This document shows, piece by piece, positions 16,903 through 25,035 of a stretch of DNA of 64,000 nt (the first letter of the stretch is position 1; the number at the start of each line of letters is the position of its first letter). The stretch is taken from positions 135,268-199,267 of the forward strand of contig JAPLDJ010000012.1 of assembly GCA_026391805.1 (NCBI GenBank). Direction: 5' to 3'. This stretch comes from Bacteroidota bacterium. GTDB lineage: Bacteria; Bacteroidota; Bacteroidia; Bacteroidales; FEN-979. The translations under genes were made by a program, and so were the position numbers. The notes under the pieces are model-generated. The model was given only the letters and a program-made list of their open reading frames with translations, was not told the origin of the DNA and did not search any database.

Positions 16903-19347
16903 ATGGAAAAAGAAGAAAAGAAACCCCTTGCAAAGCAGGGCAAAGAGATCACTACCGGTAAGGTCATGGTCGATGACGCACGGATCGATCTATTGAAAGA
17001 ACAGTTCCTAAGCACTCCTCAGGCCATTGATAACGAGCGTATCAGGATTATGGCCGAAGTTTACGAAGATACGGCCGGCTACCAGCAGATTCTCCGAAGG
17101 GCTAAATTCTTCGAGCAGGTGATTGAAAAGAAAAAGTTGTACATCGACGAAAATATCATTGTGGGTAGTATGGCTAGTACCGTCAATGGAATTTACACGT
17201 ATCCGGAATGGAATGTGCAATGGATGAAAGAAGAGAATACCGTTGGAAACTCTAAGACCGAAGAGGACCGCAAGGCAAATAAATGGGCACTTGAATATTG
17301 GGATAAGTGGGCATTAAGGCCACGTGCCGACGAAATCTTTATTAAAAAATACGGGTATGACCCGGATCCTGTTTACCAGGCAGGGCTAGTTGCTGAATTT
17401 ATGTCATGGCCGGGTGGCGGCGGTAACCTCAATTACCCAAGGGTTTATAACGAAGGACTTGCCAGCATGATGGCAGAAGTGAAAGAGAGGCAAATGGCCC
17501 TCGACATGCGTTTGCCGAATGCTTCAAAGTTCTATTTCTACGAAGCGAGTCTTATTACCATGCAGGCTGTTATCCGCTTAGCTCACCGTTATGCTGAACT
17601 GGCGCGCGAACTGGCGGCAAAAGAGAAGAGCGAAGCCCGCAAAGCAGAACTGTTAGCCATTGCAGAGACCTGCGAATGGGTTCCCGAACACCCGGCACGC
17701 AACCTTCGCGAAGCCATTCAGTGCCATTTCCTGTGTCACATCTGTGCCGAGATCGAACAGGTGGGATGCGGATATTCCGAAGCTTACCTGGGCCAGAACT
17801 TAGAGCCTTACTATAAACGCGACCTGGAAGCAGGTTTAATCGGCCCTGAAGAGGCCATCTATTTGATGAAACTCCTCTTTATAAAGCTGAACGAAATAGG
17901 TTATTATTACGGAGCAAAAGTGGCTCTGCAAAACTCAGCCGACCTGGGTCAAAGTATTTCCCTCGGCGGTTATACCATAGATGGTGAAGATGCTACTGCC
18001 GCTATGGACTTCCATATCCTTGATGCCGCAAACTATCTTCATTTGCCTCAGCCGCCGCTCACTTGTGTTTACACCGAAAAGATGAGTGGCAAATTCCTGG
18101 AAAAGGTCCTCGATTTAATAGGCACCGGTATCGGAATGCCCCAGTTTGTAAACGGCAATGTGATGATGTTGCGCGCCATGAACCTCTTTGCCGATTCCGA
18201 AAAAGGGCTTACCCTCGAAAAAGCTAGGCGCACCTGCATCGGAGCTTGTGTAGGAAGTTATATTCCATACGAAACCGGGCATCCGGTTGAAGGACAACCC
18301 AATCTTGGAAAAGTACTCGAACTGACACTGAACGATGGCTTCGATCCACGCCTGAAAAAGCAAATCGGACCTAAGACCGGAGATCCCGGGAAATTTACAG
18401 ATTTTGAACAATTGTATGCGGCTTTCGAGAAACAACTGCAATTCTGTGAAGATACGCTGCGGAGAGAAGCATGGATCGCCAGTATTCTGTGCGCCGAATA
18501 CCTGCCTGTTACCTGGCGCTCACTTCTTACCGGAGGTTGCATTGAGAAAGGCACCGAAGTGTGGAATGGAGGGGCCAATTACTATACCGTCGCACAGATT
18601 GTTGTGGGTGGCATTGATGCTTCAAATGGATTAATGGCTGTTAAAAAACTGGTTTATGACGATAAAAAAATAAGCATGGCGGAACTAAAGAAAGCCTTGA
18701 CTGCAAACTTTGAAGGAGAATATGAAAAAATAGGTAAGATGTGCTACGAGGCTCCAAAGCATGGTAACGACATTCCCGAAATGAACCGTTTCACCCGCAG
18801 GGTATATAACTCCATTTATCAGGCATTCCAGAATGTTGAAGGAGGCGGTAATTACATCAGCAAAGACATCAAATCGGCGCCCGATGCTTATACCAAGAGT
18901 ATCCACAACCTGATGGGTATGGTTACAGGGGCATTACCTACCGGTAAAAAAGCCGGGGTGGCACTCACGGATGGCAGTTTGTCGGCCATGCCAGGAACCG
19001 ATGTCAACGGACCTACCGCGTTGGTGATGTCTGCAGCTAAAAGCCAGGATTCCATCAAATATACCGCAACCCATATGAATATGAAACTCCCCCCGGATCA
19101 GCTGAAGTCACGCAAAGGAAGAGAAAACGTTCTGAATCTGGTTAAAACCTATTTCGACAATGAAGGCTATCATATTCAGTTCAATGTGCTTGATACCAAT
19201 ATTCTGAGAGATGCGCAGAAGCATCCTGAAAAATACCGTGACCTGGTGGTTCGGGTAGCCGGCTTCAGCGCTTTCTTCACCAAACTGCATGTGGGCGTTC
19301 AGAACGAGGTCATCGAACGGACCCTGCAGAGCTTCGAACATCGTTAA
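16903..19347 (+). CDS. glycyl radical enzyme of unassigned class
   Basis: The 814-residue protein has the pyruvate-formate-lyase-like fold throughout. The glycyl radical loop is VVRVAGFSAFF with Gly787, 28 residues from the C-terminus, and the thiyl-cysteine loop reads RTCIGACVGSYIPY (Cys445 and Cys449). Dehydratase and C-N/C-S lyase members (glycerol dehydratase, choline lyase, isethionate lyase) have GCVE, with a catalytic Glu two residues after Cys; here the motif is ACVG, so that base is missing. It is therefore not an ordinary eliminase, and X-succinate-synthase-like, decarboxylase or new chemistry remain open. Its activase is encoded at 20618. Glycyl radical enzymes are inactivated by oxygen. 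Confidence 0.93.
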   Translation: MEKEEKKPLAKQGKEITTGKVMVDDARIDLLKEQFLSTPQAIDNERIRIMAEVYEDTAGYQQILRRAKFFEQVIEKKKLYIDENIIVGSMASTVNGIYTYPEWNVQWMKEENTVGNSKTEEDRKANKWALEYWDKWALRPRADEIFIKKYGYDPDPVYQAGLVAEFMSWPGGGGNLNYPRVYNEGLASMMAEVKERQMALDMRLPNASKFYFYEASLITMQAVIRLAHRYAELARELAAKEKSEARKAELLAIAETCEWVPEHPARNLREAIQCHFLCHICAEIEQVGCGYSEAYLGQNLEPYYKRDLEAGLIGPEEAIYLMKLLFIKLNEIGYYYGAKVALQNSADLGQSISLGGYTIDGEDATAAMDFHILDAANYLHLPQPPLTCVYTEKMSGKFLEKVLDLIGTGIGMPQFVNGNVMMLRAMNLFADSEKGLTLEKARRTCIGACVGSYIPYETGHPVEGQPNLGKVLELTLNDGFDPRLKKQIGPKTGDPGKFTDFEQLYAAFEKQLQFCEDTLRREAWIASILCAEYLPVTWRSLLTGGCIEKGTEVWNGGANYYTVAQIVVGGIDASNGLMAVKKLVYDDKKISMAELKKALTANFEGEYEKIGKMCYEAPKHGNDIPEMNRFTRRVYNSIYQAFQNVEGGGNYISKDIKSAPDAYTKSIHNLMGMVTGALPTGKKAGVALTDGSLSAMPGTDVNGPTALVMSAAKSQDSIKYTATHMNMKLPPDQLKSRKGRENVLNLVKTYFDNEGYHIQFNVLDTNILRDAQKHPEKYRDLVVRVAGFSAFFTKLHVGVQNEVIERTLQSFEHR

Positions 19348-19448
19348 TAGTTGATGAGGTACACATGTAAGGCGTGACGATGGTCATGCCTTACTTTTTG
19401 ATCCGGATAAAAAAAGATTTTATTGAAAACACTAAAAGCAGAATAATT

Positions 19449-20615
19449 ATGAGTACAGATACAGGACAAAAACGCGTTGCCATTATGGTAGGCGCCGGAT
19501 ACATTCCCGGAATAAATGCTGTTGTTGCAGGCGCCTCTCTTGCTGCCGGCAAATTGGGATGGGAGTTACTGGGCATCCTCGATGGTTTTGAAGGGTTGCT
19601 CCATCCCGAAAAGTACCCCAATGGGGGGTTAATTCCGATCGATCCTCAGAAATTCAATATCGACCCGAATACGGGCAGTGTTCTTGGCCAGTCGTCCCGG
19701 ATCGACCCCTTTAATGTTCGCACCATTAATGAATTGGGAATGGTAGAGGAAGTGGACATGTCAGATGAGTTACTGACAAGATTAAAAGCAGAAAATATTG
19801 ACGCTGTCATTTCGATCGTTGGCGGAAGGGGGCTGAGTATTCTTTACCAGCTTCACAAAAAAGGCTTGAATGCTGTGTGTGTCCCCCGTTCCATCGAAAA
19901 CGATATTGCATCTACTTCTGTAGCATTTGGATTTAACACCGCTCTTACATTTACCATCGAAATGCTCGACCGTGCGCGTCTGGCGGCCAAGGCTGCTCAG
20001 AAAATTGCGGTGGTTGAGGTACTGGGAGAGGAAGCCGGATGGATTGCCCTACAGGCTGGTATTGCAGTTGCTGCCGATGCGGTGCTGATTCCCGAAATTC
20101 CGGTGGATCTGCAACATGTGGTAACACACTTAAAAAATAAAATGTCTGGCAAAAAATCCTGGGGTTTGGTCGTCGTGGCGCAAGGCGCAAAAATTATCAA
20201 TCCGGGGAAAACAGAAGAAAAAGTATCGACGCTTAAAGCTTCGTTATCGCCATTGGCAACCAGCGATTCAAACAGTGAATTCGTGATTCATAAATCAGGT
20301 CAGGTAGCTCAGGCTGTGGCTGAAGGCTTGCAACTACGGATAGCCGAAGAAACGTTTCCAATGGTGATTGGTCCCTGGGTCAGGGGTGGTACACCATCGG
20401 CCGTTGATCGTCAATTGGGTGTGGCTTACGGTGCAGGAGCTATTCAGGCACTCGAAGCTGGCCGTAACGGGGTAATGGTGGCGTTTGTTCCACCTGATGT
20501 TAAGTTTGTTCCGCTCGCTGAGGCCATCAACAAAGTAAGAACGATACCGACCGGAAGCATGTTTTTTCAGGTGGCAGATTCACTGGGTATTTACGTTGGA
20601 AATAAGGAGGCATAG
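19449..20615 (+). CDS. phosphofructokinase-like protein with altered active site (copy 1)
   Basis: This 388-residue protein follows the PfkA fold: GAGYIPGINAVVAG (about 15-28), VPRSIENDIAST (145-156), EVLGEEAGWIAL (190-201) and WVRGGTPSAVDRQLG near the C-terminus. Key catalytic positions differ. The GGDGS/GGDDT magnesium loop is GGRGL (125-129), the TIDND catalytic loop is SIEND (Asp base to Glu), and the MGR substrate arginine is replaced by GEE. A normal ATP- or PPi-dependent phosphofructokinase reaction is doubtful. A second divergent copy lies at 22772. The ATG at 19449 is preferred over 19374, which lies too close to the previous gene and reads as unrelated sequence. Confidence 0.85.
   Translation: MSTDTGQKRVAIMVGAGYIPGINAVVAGASLAAGKLGWELLGILDGFEGLLHPEKYPNGGLIPIDPQKFNIDPNTGSVLGQSSRIDPFNVRTINELGMVEEVDMSDELLTRLKAENIDAVISIVGGRGLSILYQLHKKGLNAVCVPRSIENDIASTSVAFGFNTALTFTIEMLDRARLAAKAAQKIAVVEVLGEEAGWIALQAGIAVAADAVLIPEIPVDLQHVVTHLKNKMSGKKSWGLVVVAQGAKIINPGKTEEKVSTLKASLSPLATSDSNSEFVIHKSGQVAQAVAEGLQLRIAEETFPMVIGPWVRGGTPSAVDRQLGVAYGAGAIQALEAGRNGVMVAFVPPDVKFVPLAEAINKVRTIPTGSMFFQVADSLGIYVGNKEA
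20603..20610 (+). promoter_or_regulatory. strong Shine-Dalgarno sequence (TAAGGAGG)
   Basis: TAAGGAGG sits 7 bp before the activase ATG and overlaps the end of the preceding gene. Such perfect sites are unusual in Bacteroidota, where most starts lack them, and hint at a foreign origin of this block. Confidence 0.65.
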
Positions 20616-20617
20616 TC

Positions 20618-21577
20618 ATGACAGATAAACCAAAAAACATATTGGATATCACAGGTACCGTTTTGAATATCCAGCGCTATTGCAGCCACGATGGCCCCGG
20701 CACCCGTACAACAGTTTTCGTTAAAGGTTGCTCTTTGCGTTGCAAATGGTGCGGAAATCCTGAGAGTATCCGGATGAAGCCGGAAGTATCGTACGACCCA
20801 AATAAATGTGACGGAAAGAAGTGCAGCATATGTTTGAAAGCTCCATTCCCCGAAGGTGGTTTTTATTTTGTGGAGGGCGATGATTCAAAGGTAAAAGTCA
20901 ACTGGACGTTGGCCGCAGGTATTAACCAGGAAATTGTTTCACTTTGCCCCACCGGTGCACTTGAAATGTTTGGTAAAACAATGACTGTTGGTGAAGTAAT
21001 GGATGAAGTGGAGAAAGACACCTCCATCTACCGCAATACCGGCGGAGGTATGACAATAAGTGGCGGAGAAGTGATGTTGCAGCCCGACTTTGCCGCAGCT
21101 CTGCTGCAGGAAGCTCACAACAGAGGTATTAATACAGCCATTGAAACTGCCAGTAATGCACCCTGGTCTTTTCTGGAGAAAGTACTGCCACACGTAGATA
21201 CCATGCTGCACGATATCAAGCTTATGAATTCCGAACGTCACAAAAAATGGACAGGTGTAAGCAACGAGCGGATCTTAGCCAACCTAAAAAAAGCTTACGA
21301 AACTTTTCCTGACACTGATTTTATTGCCCGTACACCGCTCATTCCCGGGGTAAATGCCGATGATGAACATATGCTGGGTGTACTCGAATTCATAAAACCA
21401 CACAAAAATGTGATTGATTATGAATTGCTGCCCTATCACCGTTTTGGCCTGGGTAAGTATGATTCCCTTGGTGTAATTTATGAACTCGATGATTACAAAA
21501 CACCTTCGGATGAAGTGGTCAAACGCTTTCAGACCATGATAGACAAGGCTTTTGGACGTGAATTAACAACAGAGTAA
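20618..21577 (+). CDS. glycyl radical enzyme activating enzyme (radical SAM)
   Basis: The 319-residue protein has GPGTRTTVFVKGC followed by CSLRCKWC, the CX3CX2C radical SAM cluster site of activases, and then SGGEVMLQPDF, which binds SAM. Between them lies an insert with CDGKKCSIC and SLCPTGAL, so one additional iron-sulfur cluster is expected, fewer than the two-ferredoxin insert of many activases. It abstracts the hydrogen from Gly787 of the enzyme at 16903. It starts 3 bp after the first PFK-like gene and is followed after 2 bp by the Fe-S protein gene. Confidence 0.93.
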   Translation: MTDKPKNILDITGTVLNIQRYCSHDGPGTRTTVFVKGCSLRCKWCGNPESIRMKPEVSYDPNKCDGKKCSICLKAPFPEGGFYFVEGDDSKVKVNWTLAAGINQEIVSLCPTGALEMFGKTMTVGEVMDEVEKDTSIYRNTGGGMTISGGEVMLQPDFAAALLQEAHNRGINTAIETASNAPWSFLEKVLPHVDTMLHDIKLMNSERHKKWTGVSNERILANLKKAYETFPDTDFIARTPLIPGVNADDEHMLGVLEFIKPHKNVIDYELLPYHRFGLGKYDSLGVIYELDDYKTPSDEVVKRFQTMIDKAFGRELTTE

Positions 21578-21579
21578 CA

Positions 21580-22746
21580 ATGAGCAAAGCAGATAAGAAT
21601 CCAGATGTTTTTGAAAAACTGGCAACAGTAATGGGAGAAAATCCGGGTGGTTTCCCTCGTACAGAATCGGGTGTGGAGATGAAACTTCTCAGGATGGCAT
21701 TCTCTCCCGAAGAAGCCCTTGTTGCAAGCAATATGACCCGCACTCCCGAAACCGCGGGCGAAATAGCAAAGCGTGTCGGCCTCCCTCTGGACGAAGTAAC
21801 AGCCTTGTTAAATGGTATGATTCCCAGGCGAATGGTGAGAGTTAAATCAATGAATATGGTGGCATCAGCTGCTGAACTTGCAGCTGATGATGTAAAATAC
21901 AGGATCGGACACTTCATGGTTGGATGGTATGAGGGAAATGAACGAACGCTGGGGAGGGAGTATGATATTCTCTTCGAGCGATACATGGTCGAAGGCGGTG
22001 GCGAAAGGATCCTGTCTCCCCAACCCGGCAACCAGGGAGTTGTTCCTTACCGGGGCTCACTCAAACCGGAATGGATAGCACGGGAGCCCCACCTTGATAT
22101 CGATGCCCACTGGGAACGGCATGAACGTTTTCTGGTGGTTAATTGTATGTGCATGGAACTGAAAGAAAGAGTGCACGGATTCCATTGCGATGTTCCTGTA
22201 AGACGATGTGGCTTCGTAGGTCTGCCCCCAACAACCCCGCTATCAGAAAACGTGGTCACCCGTGAGGAGGCAAAGAAACTGTTTGATGAAATTGAATCCT
22301 ACGGGACGATGGTCCATACAGCGTTCTATGGATTCACCATGAGTGCGGATAAACCCCAGTTTGTTGGTACGTGCAGCTGCTGCAATTGTTGCTGCGGCAT
22401 CATTAACTCACAAATGCTTGCCGGGCTGAAGGAGAGCGCTTTGCGATCGAACTACCGCGCAGTGAAGGATTATGATAAATGTACTAACTGCGGGGAGTGC
22501 ATCAGGCGTTGCCAATTTTTTGCGCATACCTGGGAAAAAACTGAGGATGGCAGGAGGTCTGTTTATAACAGGGGCAAGTGTGTGGGATGCGGTTCCTGCG
22601 GAATGGGATGCAAATCGGGCGCACTTCACCTCGAGCCTGTATCTGAAGAAGAATGGGTCCGCGTTCCCAACAATTTTGAAGAATGGGAGGAGATGAGGCT
22701 GGAGTATCTTGCAAAAGAGAAGAAATCCGAAACCGGGAAGCACTGA
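21580..22746 (+). CDS. cysteine-rich protein with two 4Fe-4S clusters
   Basis: The 388-residue protein has a winged-helix-like N-terminal part (TRTPETAGEIAKRVGL near residues 52-68), a central half with several Cys (NCMCMEL, GFHC, RRCGF), a dense cysteine segment TCSCCNCCCG, and a C-terminal dicluster ferredoxin with CTNCGEC (301-307), Cys311, CVGCGSC (334-340) and Cys344. It is soluble and probably an electron carrier or redox partner in the block, possibly feeding the activase with electrons. I do not know a characterised homologue. Such proteins accompany anaerobic aromatic or sulfur metabolism genes (general knowledge). Confidence 0.8.
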   Translation: MSKADKNPDVFEKLATVMGENPGGFPRTESGVEMKLLRMAFSPEEALVASNMTRTPETAGEIAKRVGLPLDEVTALLNGMIPRRMVRVKSMNMVASAAELAADDVKYRIGHFMVGWYEGNERTLGREYDILFERYMVEGGGERILSPQPGNQGVVPYRGSLKPEWIAREPHLDIDAHWERHERFLVVNCMCMELKERVHGFHCDVPVRRCGFVGLPPTTPLSENVVTREEAKKLFDEIESYGTMVHTAFYGFTMSADKPQFVGTCSCCNCCCGIINSQMLAGLKESALRSNYRAVKDYDKCTNCGECIRRCQFFAHTWEKTEDGRRSVYNRGKCVGCGSCGMGCKSGALHLEPVSEEEWVRVPNNFEEWEEMRLEYLAKEKKSETGKH

Positions 22747-22771
22747 TAATTAAACAATAATAAAAAACATT

Positions 22772-23920
22772 ATGATTATAGATGTCGGACATGCGGGTAT
22801 GCTAAGACATGTAGCAGTAAATACAGGGGCAGGCTTTGTCCCTGGAACCAATGCTATTGTTATGGGTGCGGCCATTGCCGGTAACAGGCTGGGATGGGAG
22901 ATGACAGGTATCCGTGACGGGTTTGAGGGGCTGCTTCATCCTGAACGTTATCCTGATGGCGGCCTGATAACGCTCGATCCCGGGCTAATCGAGAATCTCG
23001 ATCCTTCAACAGGAGGCATACTTGGCCAGGCGCCCTGGACTGACCCCTTATATGAACAGGTAGCCAATGCAGATAAAAACAGAAAGGAAGAGGATTTACC
23101 CCTAGAATTGCTGAAAAGGTTGAATGAAAAAGGGATCGATGGGTTGATTTCCATTGTGGGAGGACAGGGGCTCGGAATTCTCCATAAGATTCATTTAAAA
23201 GGGTTTCATACGGTGTGTATTCCAAGGTCAATCGAGAATGACATTGCTTCTACGGCTGTATCATTTGGATTCAACAGCGCCCTCAGCATCACCATCGATA
23301 TGCTCAGCAAAGCTTACCAGGCAGCACGGTCAGCAAGTAAAATTGCTGTGGTGGAGGTTCCGGGAGAACATGCCGGATGGATCGCGCTGCAGGCTGGTAT
23401 TGCCGTGCGTGCCGATGTGGTGTTGATTACCGAGATCCCCTGCGATCTGAAAAATGTTGCATCGAGATTGAAAGATAAAATATCACCAAGACGTCCTTAT
23501 GGGCTGGTGGTTGTTGCCGAAGGGGCAAAGTTCGATGATTCCCCGAAAGGTCAATTTGTCGATCCCGTCAAACCGATTGTGCCACCAATTGGAGCAGGTA
23601 AGGTTGCCGTTTCAGTAGCAACGGCACTGCAAAAAATGATCGACACCGAAATCTACCCGCTTTCTATTGGCCCATGGGCCCGGGGCGGCAACCCCACTGC
23701 AACGGATCACCAGCTTGGGATAGCATATGGCGCCTGGGCTGTAAAAACGCTGCGGGCAAGTAAAAACGGCGTAATGGTCTCCTTTGTTCCACCGGATATC
23801 AAATACGTGCCATTGGAAGATGTAATCAACAAAGTCAGAACAGTCTCTGCCGATAGTGAATTCCTGAAGATTGCGGGAGCCCTGGGTATCTATTTCGGGA
23901 ATTTTTCTTCAAAAATGTGA
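22772..23920 (+). CDS. phosphofructokinase-like protein with altered active site (copy 2)
   Basis: The 382-residue protein is a paralogue of the product at 19449, sharing LGWEMTGIRDGFEGLLHPERY-type sequence, VPGTNAIVMGA, GGQGL (130-134) in place of GGDGS, PRSIEND (151-157) in place of TIDND, and WARGGNPTATDHQLG. It keeps Glu in VVAEGA where copy 1 has Gln, and has His for Arg in DHQLG. Both copies therefore lost the magnesium Asp and have Glu for the catalytic Asp, suggesting the family has its own reaction or a binding role. The two copies may form a heteromer (inference). Confidence 0.83.
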   Translation: MIIDVGHAGMLRHVAVNTGAGFVPGTNAIVMGAAIAGNRLGWEMTGIRDGFEGLLHPERYPDGGLITLDPGLIENLDPSTGGILGQAPWTDPLYEQVANADKNRKEEDLPLELLKRLNEKGIDGLISIVGGQGLGILHKIHLKGFHTVCIPRSIENDIASTAVSFGFNSALSITIDMLSKAYQAARSASKIAVVEVPGEHAGWIALQAGIAVRADVVLITEIPCDLKNVASRLKDKISPRRPYGLVVVAEGAKFDDSPKGQFVDPVKPIVPPIGAGKVAVSVATALQKMIDTEIYPLSIGPWARGGNPTATDHQLGIAYGAWAVKTLRASKNGVMVSFVPPDIKYVPLEDVINKVRTVSADSEFLKIAGALGIYFGNFSSKM

Positions 23921-23988
23921 TGACTGCTAATATTAAGGAAAATCAAAATAGACAAGAATGATAAATCAATAGATGTTTACAAACTTGT

Positions 23989-23995
23989 AAAGGAG
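23989..23995 (+). promoter_or_regulatory. Shine-Dalgarno sequence (AAAGGAG)
   Basis: AAAGGAG lies 8 bp before the ATG at 24004, a good match to anti-SD and atypical for this genome, like the site at 20603. Confidence 0.55.
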
Positions 23996-24003
23996 AAAAG
24001 ATT

Positions 24004-24693
24004 ATGAAACTACCAAAACCAGGACCAGACGTATTCAACAGGGTCTCTTTCAAGAATGCACGCGACACCTATTTTGGCGGAGCCGGAGTCATTATCGGTA
24101 AGGGCAAGAACGCCCGGGCCCATATGCACGCAACCTTGGGGATCCAGGAGGCCGACGCCCACACGATGGATGTGGTCGATGCCGTGCGGCTGGCGCGCGA
24201 GCTTGAGGTGGACATGGTCGCGGTTAACAGCGGACGCATCTTAACCTTTGATGAGGGCGAAATTCAGGCCGGCTACATCGTTGACTTCCATGGTGTCAGG
24301 CTGACATGGATGGGCGAGATGATTGCAGAAGACGTGTTTGGTCAGATGACAGGGCCAGCATACATTCCCGCCCTCATATACCGCCTCACCAAATGGACAT
24401 GGAAGGCTGGCAAGAAGGTCCATCTGCTGCGCGAGCCGGGTGGTCCGACCTGGGTCATGCAGGAATACTGCAAAAAAGTGGATCCGGAACTCACCATCGA
24501 CAACCTGGATCAAGTCGGCAGTAAGCTGAAGCTTCCGCATGGATGGAAGTTCGAGACCAAGGTGCTCACCAGGGATCTCGTTCTGGATACGACATGTTGC
24601 GACGGATGGGCCTCGATGCTTCGCGACGAACTGCAATGTACCTACCAGGCTTGTGGTTACGACTCGGATACGAGTGCCAATTTCGTGCCGTAG
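24004..24693 (+). CDS. unassigned protein of the glycyl radical/desulfinase block
   Basis: I do not recognise this 229-residue protein. It has no signal peptide or membrane helix. Visible features are RAHMHATLGIQEADAHTMD (residues about 37-55, three His), GEMIAEDVFGQM, LREPGGPTWVMQEY, KLKLPHGWKFETKVL and a C-terminal CCDG and DELQCTYQACG. The alternation of short strands and turns in the C-terminal half suggests a beta-rich fold. Its DNA looks richer in G+C than the flanking intergenic DNA and it has a strong Shine-Dalgarno site, so recent transfer is possible. It lies between the second PFK-like gene and the DszB-like gene and may act on the same substrate. Confidence 0.7.
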   Translation: MKLPKPGPDVFNRVSFKNARDTYFGGAGVIIGKGKNARAHMHATLGIQEADAHTMDVVDAVRLARELEVDMVAVNSGRILTFDEGEIQAGYIVDFHGVRLTWMGEMIAEDVFGQMTGPAYIPALIYRLTKWTWKAGKKVHLLREPGGPTWVMQEYCKKVDPELTIDNLDQVGSKLKLPHGWKFETKVLTRDLVLDTTCCDGWASMLRDELQCTYQACGYDSDTSANFVP

Positions 24694-24887
24694 AACAACC
24701 TTTAGTCCTGCTGAATCTGCTTCATAAACTGCTCTGAATCACATTAGTAAATGGATACAGCAAAGATATGACAAAATACTTAGCGATAAGTATTGTCCAT
24801 CCTTCCGATTAAAGGTAATTTTAGCGTTTATAAAAGCTGCACCTCATTGATATTTCACAGTCCTGAATAGTTTTGACTTTTAATGAT

Positions 24888-24977
24888 ATGATTATGGCAA
24901 ACGAAGTAAGAAGGACAGGTCCAAACTTGGACGAAATCATTACCAATGCAAGAAAGCAGGTACTGACCTTTAAATGA
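24888..24977 (+). CDS. 29-codon open reading frame, possible gene remnant
   Basis: ATG at 24888 (or 24894) opens a frame reading MIMANEVRRTGPNLDE and ending KQVLTFK, with a stop at 24975. It lies in the otherwise empty 342-bp gap before the DszB-like gene. The phrase could be the N-terminus of a lost gene or a small peptide; no ribosome binding site is evident. The rest of the gap (24694-24887 and 24978-25035) shows nothing I can assign. Confidence 0.3.
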   Translation: MIMANEVRRTGPNLDEIITNARKQVLTFK

Positions 24978-25035
24978 ACAAAATGAAATTGATATTATAT
25001 TGAAAATACAAATTAATCCTTTAATAAATAAAATT

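Noticed and set aside
19449-23920. Glycolytic 6-phosphofructokinase
   Set aside because: The GGDGS and TIDND catalytic loops are changed in both copies, so the normal annotation would be misleading.
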